NCBI GenBank assembly: GCA_036365515.1
Contig: CM070875.1
Span: 103,830,628-103,894,627 of the forward strand
Length of the DNA stretch: 64,000 nucleotides
Source of the DNA: Torymus aiolomorphi
Taxonomy: Eukaryota > Arthropoda > Insecta > Hymenoptera > Torymidae
Direction: 5' to 3'
Numbering within the stretch: position 1 is the stretch's first letter; the number at the start of each line of letters is the position of its first letter. Below are positions 23,343 to 34,827 of the stretch, piece after piece. A program made the translations under genes and the position numbers. The notes beneath the pieces are model-generated. The model made no database searches. It worked only from the letters and a program-made list of their open reading frames with translations, and was not told where the DNA came from.

Positions 23343-24277
23343 TATCGATTAATAACGTCAAACAAAAAGTTATATTAGTAAATGCACGAAATAGTAGATA
23401 TTTATGTACATTACCTAATACAGTTGAAATCCAATAAAAATATCTTCAATCTCAAAAATTATGCTGTGAAAAACATAGATGTTAAGTGAATTAAAAAAAA
23501 ATAAGTATATAAATCATTTTTGCTTATATTAGGGCAATGTAATTAGTTTTAATTTATGTAGAAAAAAAAATTGATTCAATAGAAGAAAGGTAAATGCTAG
23601 AAGCCAAAATTAACTATATTTAAGCGAATTTTATAAATTCTTACATAAGCCTGTTAAAAACGTAGATTGAAAAGAATTAGGATTGACTGAAATTGAATCG
23701 CTATTGAGAAATTCTTAATACAAATTTTACAAATTTAATTCGATTGCTTTAGAGTCCAAATCGATATAAATCGATTAAATCCGATTTCAATTCAATTTTT
23801 AATAATTTCGTTTAATCGTTTTGAATAATTTTTATCTGTTTTTTAAAAAATCAATTCGAATTTAATTGTAATCATTGCTATTAAAGACTAGGTCAACGTC
23901 GATTCAATTTCAATCGATTCAAACTCTTGTTAATACCTACATTCGGATTCGAATTCGTAACTGGTACATTGTTAGAGCTGTAGCATAATCTTTATTAACA
24001 TGCCAATCAGTATTATATTAATATGTTCATACATGTTGTTCATTCACTCATGAATTTCAAATACGTATTTGTAAATACCATTACGGGGACAATTTGTAAT
24101 TTAAATAATTGTAAATTAGATTATTGGGCAAATGTTTTTAAAGTAAATAATATTGTACGATGTATTAATTTATTCAGATAATAAATAAGTATATATTCTT
24201 ATTGAAAATCCAATATTTTTTTCTAAAAGAGTTTGAATACCGTTTATCTGTCATATTCCTATTTAACTTATTAAAAT

Positions 24278-25495
24278 AACTATCGATATATTATGCATGC
24301 TCATTAAAATTTACAACTTGTAGTAAATATGAAGATTCAATACAACTGATGAAATACATTTATCAAATCAATTACTTATTCATAGCCATTAAAAACGTTT
24401 ACTGAATTCAGCTTGCATTGAAGACGATATACTTATTATACGCATTAAAATCGATACACTATATGAAACGTCACTGCATTTATCATATGTATTGAAAAGG
24501 ATTCAATTATATGCTCATTGAAATCGATAGAAATCAATTCAATTAAAACAACTATCGATATTTTATGCATGCTCATTAACATCAACAGGAATCAATTCAC
24601 AACTTGTAGTAAATATGAAGATTCGATACAACTGATGAAATGCATTTATCAAATCAATTACTTATCCATAGCTATTAGAAACGTTTACACAATTCAGCTT
24701 GCATTGAAGACGATATACTTATTATACGCATTAAAATCGATACACTATATGAAACGTCACTGCATTTATCATATGTATTGAAAAGGATTCAATTATCTGC
24801 TCATTGAAATCGATAGAAATCAATCAATCAATCCCTCTATAAAAAATTCATTGAAAAGTTACGCTGTATTGCGCGCGCATCTCATGACGTAGTATCATGG
24901 CGTCATGTAAGAGAGAGACAGAGATAGTTTTGGCGCGGAAAACCAGCGAAGGCGCGCGTAGCGCGTCCAACTTCTAGTTCAATTAAAATAACTATCGATA
25001 TTTTATGCATGCTCATTAAGATCAACAGGAATCAATTCACAACTTGTAGTAAATATGAAGATTCAATGCAACTGATGAAATGCATTTATCAAATTAATTA
25101 CTTATTCATAGCCATTAAAAACGTTTACTGAATTCAGCTTGCATTGAAGACGATATTATACTTATTATACGCATTAAAATCGATACACTATGAAACGTCA
25201 CTGCATTCATCATATGTATTGAAAAGGATTCAATTATCTGCTCATTGAAATCGATAGAAATCAATTAATAATTTATTTTAAAAATGTAGATTCAATATAA
25301 CTGGTCAAATGCATTTATTAGAATCGATTACTTATTCATAATAATGGAAAATGATTACTGAATCCAGTCTATATTGAATATGATAAACTAATTATCCCCA
25401 TTAAAATCTATTCACTCTGAGAAGTTGTTATATTAATCATAACTATTGAAGACGATTCAATTGTCTGCTCATTGAAATCGATAGAAATCAATGTA
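24278..25495. repeat. 271-bp tandem repeat, three copies plus a remnant
   Basis: Copies begin AACTATCGATA at 24278, 24549 and 24990; a degenerate copy runs from about 25266. Internal landmarks are GTAGTAAATATGAAGATTC and CATTGAAGACGATATACTT. Copies 2 and 3 are separated by an extra 170 bp. Each copy carries TATCGATA. Confidence 0.8.
24820..24978. mobile_element. Insertion within the tandem array
   Basis: This stretch (CCTCTATAAAAAATTC to GGCGCGCGTAGCGCGTCCAA) has no counterpart between repeat copies 1 and 2 and is GC-richer than its host. No inverted ends or ORF were seen; identity unknown. Confidence 0.45.
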
Positions 25496-25986
25496 TAAAA
25501 TATTGGAAAGGCATATATATATTTGTGTGTATTAAAAGCGATTAACTTTATATCATTATTAAAAACGATTATTCATTGAAAATTGATAAAAACAATTAAA
25601 CTCAATTGGATTTCTAGGATAATGACAATCATTAAAAAAGATAGCATGTCTTACTGATTAAATAGTATTGAATTTCACTCAAACGAATTGTTTTATTTAC
25701 TATTGAATAACAATTGAGATCTTAAAGGATTGAAATGGAATGGAATTGGCTAAACTCAATGCTGTCAATAATGATTCATTTCCATTGAGATTAAAATCGA
25801 TTTATTCCGATTAGATTTCAATCCCACATTTGGTGACTGCCGATTGAGATCATTGAAGTATATTGAAATCGATTAATTTTGAATCGACTTGAATCAATTT
25901 CAATGGGTCATTTTTAGCAGGGCATCTAAAGTAATTTTTTTCTAATAGTCACATGAGATTTTGGCGTGAGATTTTACATGAGATCT

Positions 25987-26016
25987 CACCTGAGATTTCA
26001 CCTGAGAAGTCACCTG
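25987..26016. repeat. Phased E-box array, second copy
   Basis: CACCTG at 25987, 25999 and 26011, again exactly 12 bp apart, preceded by TCACATGAGATTTTGG as in the array at 68-213. 26017-27502 holds only G-runs and AT-rich sequence without a recognisable gene. Confidence 0.8.
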
Positions 26017-27502
26017 AGATTTTTCAGTAGGGGAGTACTGAGAAGGAGGGTAAGAGCGAACAAGAGATGGGGGGGGGGGGGGAGAAGGATGGACAATAAT
26101 TGCATTGTATGCAATATTGCCTAAGTTTTTACTTTTATGAAAAATTCTTTTAGAGAGATTTCACAACTTTTCAAGATAAAAGTACATTAAACAATGTTTG
26201 TCAGGCGACCGGGCTTTAAGAAAATAATACCAAGAGTTCATACTTTCAAGAAATACGTGCCGGAAGGGGGGGGGGGGTAGATTATAAAGAAAAAATTCTG
26301 TACTTGCCCTATTTTATACTTTCATTGAAGGTTTTATATTAAAACATAATAACCACATAATTATTGTTTATACTTGAAACTCTCTTCATGTTTTATTATA
26401 CGTTCCTTTAATTTATTACTCTGTCTTCTGCTCACAATTATATATTATTTTACTAAATCATTTCATTCTTATTCAACTAAAATTGTATTAACATTTTCTA
26501 TTCCAAGCTATAATTGACAATACCAATTTTCTCTTTACATTTTTTCCATAACGCATCACCTTTCAATTTGCTTGTATATCCTTGAATAATTGTTATCACT
26601 TGTCACACAAATCTTATACAACTTTTAAATTTAAAATACTTCTATACATAGCATAAGTAAAAGAACATTTGACATTTTAATACTTATCAAAACATAATTC
26701 TATGAAATAAAAAGTTTAAATATCTTTATTACTCACCAATATTGTAATTTTGAAAGTTTTTTTTACGGTAATGTGCATTTTCTTTTAATTGTAATAAAAT
26801 TTCCTCACTGAATTTCATACAAACTTAATCATTTTCTCACTGTATTTTGTAGAGATTTAATTACTCCTTTTTTTTTTCTTTTATCACCTGTAAATATAAA
26901 TGTACACAAAGTATGAATCCTTATTATTGAAAAATTGTTTTACAAAAGAAATTTGGTACTTATCTGATTATTAATCATTTCTTCCTGCTGACTCATAATG
27001 AAACTATTTGAATTTACTGCATAAGGTAAAAGTACCCTTTATGGAACAGTTTTTGCTAGTTTAGAGTTTGGATTGAGATTCAAACTATTGTAAAGGAGTA
27101 ATATTTACAATTTTTGGATATCAATCGATGGGGTAAAGATCAAAGATTAAAATGAGACCTTAAAAAAGTAAATTGAACACGAATTGTAATTATTACAATT
27201 AAAAAACCAAACCGACACCAAGTACGTATTATGGAACGACATTTTTACAGATTGTTCTCCCGTTCCATAAAGTTTTAATTTAATAACTTATGTACTATTT
27301 TACTTAGAATAAGTGGCTTATGATATACAAATGATAATTTTAAATTTTGTATAATTTTTTTATTAAAAAACATGAATACAAAATACAATTTTAAACGTAT
27401 CAAATTAACACAATAATTGTATACAACTTAGAATACTTAATACTTATTTTTAAATATCTGAAATTACAATTAATTTATTTTTTTATTTGGATTTATTATT
27501 TG

Positions 27503-28009
27503 CTACACTATTTTCATTTCGAGCATAGTCTCTTCTTCCAGCGTATCATTTTTTAAGTTATTTTCAGGATTACTCGAGTGAAGATTTATTTTTTCAGAAG
27601 TTATTACACTTTCTTGACAAATCTCATTATTGATTGTTCGACTGATAGATTCTTGTGTTTGCTCATTGTACACTATATTGCAGATGGAGAAAAAACTCCT
27701 AAAAAAATTCAACATGATTAAAATAAGAAAAATGTTAATATAGTTATATGAATAATTTTCAATTAGATTCTACGAACCCCATTGACTTAGTTTCTCAATC
27801 AAATTTTCTGTTGTAAAATCTTCACAGTTATCGAGTAACCAGTCTTCATTTAGTATGCAATTATCCTTATTTAAACTGTTGCTTAGTTCTATTCTACTTT
27901 TCGATATGAGGTGATAAAACTTTAGACGAGCCAGGTCTTGAAGGAGATTCTTGTGTACTTTTACAGCTCTGTGGAGAGATGTGGCTGGGACATTCCCCAG
28001 TTGAAACAA
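27503..28009 (-). CDS. Hypothetical spliced 3' gene end
   Basis: Two open segments can be joined in phase: 28009-27778 (possible donor GTTCGT, weak) and 27672-27503 (acceptor CAATATAG behind a long pyrimidine tract). The first encodes a segment with TSLHRAVKVHKNLLQDLARL; the second ends acidic at EMKIV and a stop. I do not recognise the family. The start is not established: 28009 is only the first Met in the open frame, and upstream exons could exist. Same strand as both BEN genes, but with no visible similarity to them. Chance ORFs remain a real alternative. Confidence 0.3.
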
Positions 28010-28304
28010 TTCGATAAATAACGATAAAAAAAACCTTTATATACTTAAAGTGTGTATTTGCACCCGTAATTTTATATAAAACTAGATTTAATAATACCGT
28101 TTATTGTATTGAGTTAGCCATTTCCAATAACTTGTTTATGGGTGTTTACCTGATTTTATAGTGTCGAAGTTAGAGAGCATTCATAGATTTCAATAAGAAT
28201 ATTAAATTTATTAGTATTTATGAGATATTACCTATAACTGAAAACGAATTAAATTTCTTGTGATATTTTATAAGGTAATTCTCAGATACAAATTCAGTCA
28301 CTTC

Positions 28305-29100
28305 TATCTTTTATGAGTATGAATAAGGATTGCGAAAAACTTGTTTTTAAAAATTAACCTGTTTATAAGTGAACATTTTAATACAGTTTTTTTATTTGTT
28401 ATAAGAAACATTCAGGCAAATACACTGAACATATAATTTTTGATATGCATTTTTAATGTAATTTTAACAATCACAATTTCTTTTGCAACTTATAAGAATT
28501 TTTGTATAATTGGAAAGAAACTTTTACTGGTTTTTATAAAATTAACTCATTACGATCTTTTATGAGTATGAATAAGAATTACAGAATACTTGTTTTTAAA
28601 AATTAACCTGTTTATATGTAAAAATTTTAATACAGTTTTTCATTTTTCATAAGAAACGTTCAGACAAATACATTGAACATTTCATTTTTTATATGCATTT
28701 TTAATGTAATTTTAACAATCGATTTCTATTGTAACTAATTATAAGAAATTTTATATAATTCGAAAGATACTTTTACTGGTTTTTATAAAATTAACTCATT
28801 ACGATCTTTTATGACTATGAATAAGAATTACAGAATACTTGTTTTTAAAAATTAACCTGTTTATATGTGAAAATTTTAATACAGTTTTTTATTTTTTATA
28901 AGAAACGTTCAGACAAATACATTGAACATTTCATTTTTATATGTATTTTTAATGTAATTTTAACAATCGATTTCTATATTGTAACTTATAAGAAATTTTA
29001 TATAATTCGAAAGAAACTTTTACTGGTTTTTATAAAATTAACTCATTTTGATCTTTTATGAGTATGAATAAGGATTATACAATATTTTTTTTTTCAAAAA
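28305..29100. repeat. About 248-bp tandem repeat, three copies
   Basis: ATCTTTTATGA starts at 28305, 28555, 28804 and 29051 (spacing 250, 249, 247). Shared landmarks: AAAAATTAACCTGTTTATA, AGAAACGTTCAGACAAATAC, TTTTACTGGTTTTTATAAAA. AT-rich, no gene. Confidence 0.85.
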
Positions 29101-29364
29101 TTATTCGGTTTATATTGGAAAATCTATATTGAAAAATATTGGAGAATTGCAATAGTGAAATGACATTTAAACAGTTTGGTGTGCGAGGCTTGGGTTTTAA
29201 GATTTGTATGCAGTGCGAATGTGACGAAATAAAACAAATCAACTCATACCCTATGATCGATAAATTTTTATTTAAAATTTGTATTTTAAACAAGAATATT
29301 ACAAAAGTAAAAAACACTTAATTTTTATATTCATAAAATATAATAAATTCTATAAAAATAGTGC

Positions 29365-31650
29365 TTAGTCATCGTCACTTTCAGTAGAACTTGATGAATC
29401 TTCACTTTCGCCCTCCTCTTCCTGACCATTATTTTCGTTAATTTTTTCGATATTGTCTTCATTTTCTTTCTCAACATTACTTGTGCGAGTTTCATTACAA
29501 ACATTATCTTTATCACCTTTATTTTCATTTTCGTCATCATTATCATTATCATTGTTAGCGTCATCACTATCATCATCATCATTATCCTCCTCATCATCAT
29601 CATCAACGACATCTGTCTCGGTATCATTTTCGCTTTCCCTTTTGACTCTAACAGTTTTGTCTCCTTCTTTAGGTTTGATTTTTTTTTCTTGTTACGATTC
29701 AAGTCACTAATCTTCTGAGCCACGTACTCTCCAACTCGCTTTAATTCTATTTCAATCTTCACTGGGTCATACTGCATTTGAGTTGCCAGGAAATATCGAA
29801 ATATGCCTGTAATATTTAATTAAAAATTAATATGATTCAGATGCTACAATAATTAAAATTTTTATACCACTCTAACCTCAAAATTATAATTTTAATGATT
29901 ATTCGGCTCTTGTGGTATAAAATACGGTTCTAAGTTGGTGTATAAAAAGATCTTTTAGCTAATGTGACTTTGGCGAAAAAAATACAGTATTTCAGGATTA
30001 AAAGATTTCATGCTATGTGAATTAGAGAAATGTAAATAAATGTACAGAATTGATGACATTTTATATTAAAATATCAATATTAAAAGTAATTGATTAGAAC
30101 AAATATGAAAAAGATTAAAACAAATGGGAGTGTAGCTTGATAAAATGAAGTAAACAATAAAAACTTTTTTCCACATTTCACTGTATAATTTACAAAAAAT
30201 TACTTTAAATATTTTTTCCTCTAACATCCAACTAATTAAATAATTAATCGTACTACAAAATATATTTTATAAAAAAAATTTTTTAAATTAGTAGAGAAAC
30301 CGTCCAATGCTTATTATGAAAGTTCCGTAAGAGTTATATCATTTTCTAACTATTCTTTCATTCAACAGAAAGTAATAAAAATGATAATTATGAAATGCAC
30401 GAGTTAAATGATAACTGCATTAAATTTAAACTAATTACCATAAACAGCAGCCAATTTTGTTGAATCTAATTTAGGTTTTGGTGTAGAATGCGTTCTATTG
30501 CAACCTCTACCCGTCACGCTGGATCCCTTCAAGTCTTCTATTCCAATTATAGTTACTGCCATTTCTTTTACAAACCGACCAAAATCTGTTTGATTATTTG
30601 TTCCTTTTAATTTGTTGAAGGCATTGTCGTAATCATTTTGAGTTATGTAAATATTTTTACCACAGTGAATCTAAAAAAGAATACAGACGTTATAAATCTT
30701 CAATAAAAAAATCTTTATAAACAAAGAAAAAAATGATGGATATTCAATTCAACTATCTACAATATATATAATTAAGGGGATGTTGAAGCCATATTCTTAA
30801 GGAAAAGAAATCGATAAGTGTTTCTGTGCAAACATAGTAAGGTACAATAATATTGGAAATGATGAAACAGTTTTTTAAAATAGTTTTTTTACAACGTTTC
30901 ATTTTTCAAAATTACAATTCTCAATATAATCTTTCACGTGCTTATGTTAATTATTATCAGATAATAAACTAAGTTACGAGTTTAAAGTATGGATAAAATG
31001 GGTTTATAGTTAATTGGCTAAAAAAAGTTTTCGTGGATTTATGGGTGTGTGTATCTGCATGTATGTATGTGTGCGTGTATATGTCGACGGCTGAGCGCAA
31101 CAAGGGCGTATCTCGCCGCGTGGATGAGAAAAACGGCGTAGCTCGCCACGCGGATAAAGAAGGGCGCAACTCGCGGCACGGATGAAGAAGGATGAATCTC
31201 GCCGCACGATGAATCAAAAAACTCGAAGGCGGACACAAATATTTTTTCTTTGTTAGTTTAGAACAAATTTTCTAAGAAAAAATGTTTTTGTTGTCACAAA
31301 ATAACTGGGGTAAAAATGAATCAATCTTACTGAAACTTTGCACAAACGTAGTATTTTTATAGCTTTGAGTCTGTATATTTTTTTTAAAAGAAAATCATGC
31401 ATAACATTCGATGATATCGGAGATTAAATTTCTTTTCTTTAATTTTTCAAATCGCATTTCCTCGAAAACAATTGGACAAATTTAATAAACTCGAAATTTA
31501 TAGCGTATTTAGTTAATATTATGGAAAATACGTGCATAATTTGAATAAGCTTTTATAATTATTTATGAAAAACTCGATTTTAAAATTTTAACCTTTTCCT
31601 TCGGTATTTGAGAACCACATAAATGTCGTTACTATTGTAAAATACAAGTT

Positions 31651-31689
<39 letters not shown>

Positions 31690-33690
31690 AAAAAATAGTG
31701 TTTGTTACTTTCATTTATACAAATTTATAATAATTGATAAGCGCACAAAACATTCTTTCAGCTTCAAAAAATAATTATTCCCGCAAATGCATAAATAATG
31801 GAAAAGAGGGAAATCAAACACGGTTTTTGCCCCGCTTTTGAGGCTATAAAAGTGGCCATTATAGTGGAAATGGGAGTAAACATATTTTATATTACTTCCA
31901 ACATATTTTATCTTATATTTACACCACACATATAGGAACAGTAAATTAATTTAGAGGAAGCTACGCGTGCTAATGAATTGGCAGCGGTTTTTTACTTACC
32001 ATTCCATCCTCCTTCCTTTTAAAACCAAGGGCAGCATCTCCTTTTGAGATTGACTCAAATGGATTGATTTGTTGACTAGCTATAATAATAATAGACAAGT
32101 AATAATAGCTATAATAATAATTGACAAGTTATAATAATTTGATCAAATGTAATATTAATTAACAAAATACAATAACTATTCAAAAATGATAGACGAATTT
32201 TACGGTTTTTTCAAATCTAAACTGAGAGATAATAAAGATTAATAAAGCGTGATCTGTGCGCACTGTCTGTTATTTATGAAAATTAAGCTAGCCACATAAT
32301 TTAACCAATAGGAAACCGAAAAAACGCTTAACAACACCAAAGCTTTAAGTATATAATACGTATATCGTAATTCATTTTATATAAATATTTTATAAAAATC
32401 ATTTTTTATAATTTGTAGTAGTTTTTCAAAGAATGAAAGAACTATCAGAAAAGTTAATAAAAATATAACAAGCCAACTTTGCAAATATTGAAATTTATGA
32501 TAACTACACTTACCATACTCATCTAATTTTGCAAATATCTTATTTTGCAATTGAATATTTAGGTTTCTTTGTTCCTCTAACTTATTTTCTGCCTCTTTTA
32601 ATTTGTTTTTATAATCTTCTATTTCTTTCAATACATCTTTTAGCTTTTTTTTAGTTCCTTATCTTCCTTTTTTGTTTTAGATGATTTTGATTTCTTTGAT
32701 TTTTTAGAACTTTTTTTCTTTTGTTTGCCCTGATCAGTTTCTTTTCTCTCAGATGTTTCTAATCCCCCATTTAAAATAGACTTGCCAGCTTCTACTTCGA
32801 CTCTTTTATTATTATCTTTTACATTATTCTTAATTTGTAATGAATTTTCGACTGTCACTGCATTATTTCCATCATTATTATCAATATTACTCCTTATACT
32901 ATCATTTTCTAATAAATTAATCTCTGTCGTGACTGATCTGCCATTATTGACGCTTTCACTCTCATATTCAGAGGCGTCATCGTTTTGATAATAAAGATCC
33001 ATTTTGATTGTATCATCCTATAAAAATCATCATTAGAGTAAAACGAAAAAATGTTATTTAAAAACAGTACTATATATTATAACCATAAAACAACTATAAC
33101 AACTTTATTATAAATGCTATCTAGTTACTTGGTATAATGTACAATTTTACAAGTAGTTGCTCATTTAAAAGAATTTATTTACATTTAACTCATAAAAAAA
33201 TCATAACTCTAAAACTGTTCTAACAGTAGATTAAAAAATTCTCAGTATGTATTTGTTACGAAAATATGGTGCGATTAAACGTAAATTAAATATGATTAAA
33301 AGTTAAAATAATAAAAGTGGAACATATAACAAAACTTAGCTTAGATTAAAAGTGAATAAAATTTTCTAAACTTACATTTTTGGTTGGTACGTTGGAAGGT
33401 ACTATAACTTCGTGAATAATTTTTGGTTTTGTTAAATTATTACTTGCATTCACATTAGTAGTATTTACAAGTAAAGTATCAGTTTCAATACTTGAATTTA
33501 AATTAGTACTATTTGTAAGTACAGATTCAGTTTTTGTCTTTGGGGTTCGATTAGTTTTGTCAGTCATTTTTTTCTTCTTCTCTATTTTATTTTCATTTTC
33601 ATTTGTTACAGCTTTTCTCTTTGGTTTTTTCTCTTTTTTTATTTTACTCAAATTCGGTTGTTCGGCTTTGTCATGTTTCTTGTCGTCCAT
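29365..33690 (-). CDS. BEN-domain paralogue with two A-run frameshifts
   Basis: Exons: 33690-33376, 33017-32514, 32079-32000, 30670-30439, 29806-29365. All junctions are GT-AG. The phases agree except that two A-runs are one base short for a continuous frame: eight A at 32645-32652 and nine A near 29679-29687. The protein would be about 524 aa. In order: a Lys-rich N-terminus; an acidic/Ser region running into a coiled coil (KEIEDYKNKLKEAENKLEEQ); a BEN-like domain from IHCGKNIYI to KGSSVTGRG in exon 4; and a long Asp/Glu tail. The exon borders around the BEN domain have the same phases as in the gene at 2960-14654, so the two are paralogues. A TTTTTTAG acceptor near 33712 allows an upstream exon. 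It may be a young pseudogene, a homopolymer assembly error, or a gene using slippage; the sequence alone cannot decide. Confidence 0.65.
31104..31215. repeat. About 29-bp CpG-rich minisatellite
   Basis: Four imperfect units of the type GGCGTAGCTCGCCACGCGGA in the third intron of the second BEN gene. Several frames are open through it, as expected for a repeat, so they are not called as genes. Confidence 0.7.
31657..31685. repeat. Poly-T run (about 29)
   Basis: A pure T run followed by AGAAAAAAAATAG. It could be the tail of a reverse-strand retroposed sequence, but no body was recognised. Confidence 0.6.
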
Positions 33691-34341
33691 TATAGAGATA
33701 TGAGAAGATGTCTAAAAAACATGTTAATATCGTTTTAGCTTTTCTTAAAGACAATTCAAAAAGAGGAATCAAATAAACGAAACTTGTTTCGTTAAATTTA
33801 GGTAACAAAAAGCGTAGATAGCACGACTAGATTTTATGCTTCATTATAAATTTCTATGTAATATTATGTTCTTTATCAATTTCTAAACATGAAATAATAA
33901 TATATTGTGTAACAAGTGCTACAGATATAGTTGCCAATAGCGCACGCAAGTGCACTGGTACGAGCGTACTGAGTGCGACATATCACTTATGAGCTATTAT
34001 CAATACACCATACTAGTTAGACACAATTTTTTTTAATCGCAAATTCGGTACACCGTTAGGGAGGGGCGTGCGCGCTGGAGCATGCCTTATTTGGCAGAAA
34101 AATGGTATTAGAAAATAGTATATTTCAAGTGCAAAAGTGTTGATTCTAGCACGAGTGTGAGGTTTGTCGCTCGAGCCAAGCGAGGATGTCAATCACACGA
34201 GTGTAGAATCATCTTTCACCCGTGTGTCGAATGATACTTTTGGATACATGGTGCGTAAAAGCGATTTTAAAAATTTAAAAAATAATAATTTTAACACTTT
34301 AAGAATTAAGGCCCGGATGGAATAGAAGATCCTTAAGGGGA

Positions 34342-34500
34342 CTACAGGCAAAAAGACACCGTCACAGATATAAGATTTAACATGGGTTAGTATATCTATA
34401 TATATGAGGAACAGGAAGAGCTAGGAGATGTTCCTCATATATATAGATATACTAACCCATGTTAAATCTTATATCTGTGACTGTGTCTTTTTGTCTGTAG
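34342..34500. mobile_element. 159-bp snap-back hairpin
   Basis: CTACAGGCAAAAAGACAC at the left and GTGTCTTTTTGTCTGTAG at the right. The arms are about 72 bp, nearly perfect, around the loop GGAAGAGCTAGGAGA. 33713-34341 and 34501-34827 contain no gene; CpG-bearing palindromic words occur at 33940-34260. Confidence 0.85.
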
Positions 34501-34827
34501 CGCCCTTTAGCACTCTTTTCTCAAAAACTAAACATTTTATAAATAAACTATAAATAAAAAAGTTGCCCTTTTTTTATCCTCCACACGATGGTATTTTTTA
34601 AAATTTATTTCTGAAACTTTGAAAATTTGGTCACCGTGACGTCAATTTTTAGCTCGCGGCAGCCCGGCTGAGCGTAAAGGGCCTTCAATTACAAAACTTT
34701 CTATGAAATTTTATTGGAATTATAGTAATTATCTAATGTAGCTATTTTTTAAAAAATTTTATTAAAATATAAAAATTCTCATTTAATAGATAAAAACGTG
34801 GTTGAACTTCTGAATTTAATTTACCTT

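Larger units (their letters stand above)
23651..25922. repeat. ATCGATT-rich repeat block
   Basis: It starts CCTGTTAAAAACG and ends TCATTTTTAGCAGGG, the end motifs of the CTGCTA MITE family. Between them is degenerate ATTGAAATCGATT sequence and a 271-bp tandem repeat. It could be an expanded member of that family. 23343-23650 shows nothing. Confidence 0.4.

Noticed and set aside
30969..31238. Three overlapping minus-strand ORFs
   Set aside because: All frames are open because of the 29-bp minisatellite; no codon preference favours one.
27503..33690. The 27.5-28.0 kb candidate as 3' exons of the second BEN gene
   Set aside because: The BEN gene already ends at an in-frame stop at 29365 after an acidic tail, and no in-phase donor links the two.
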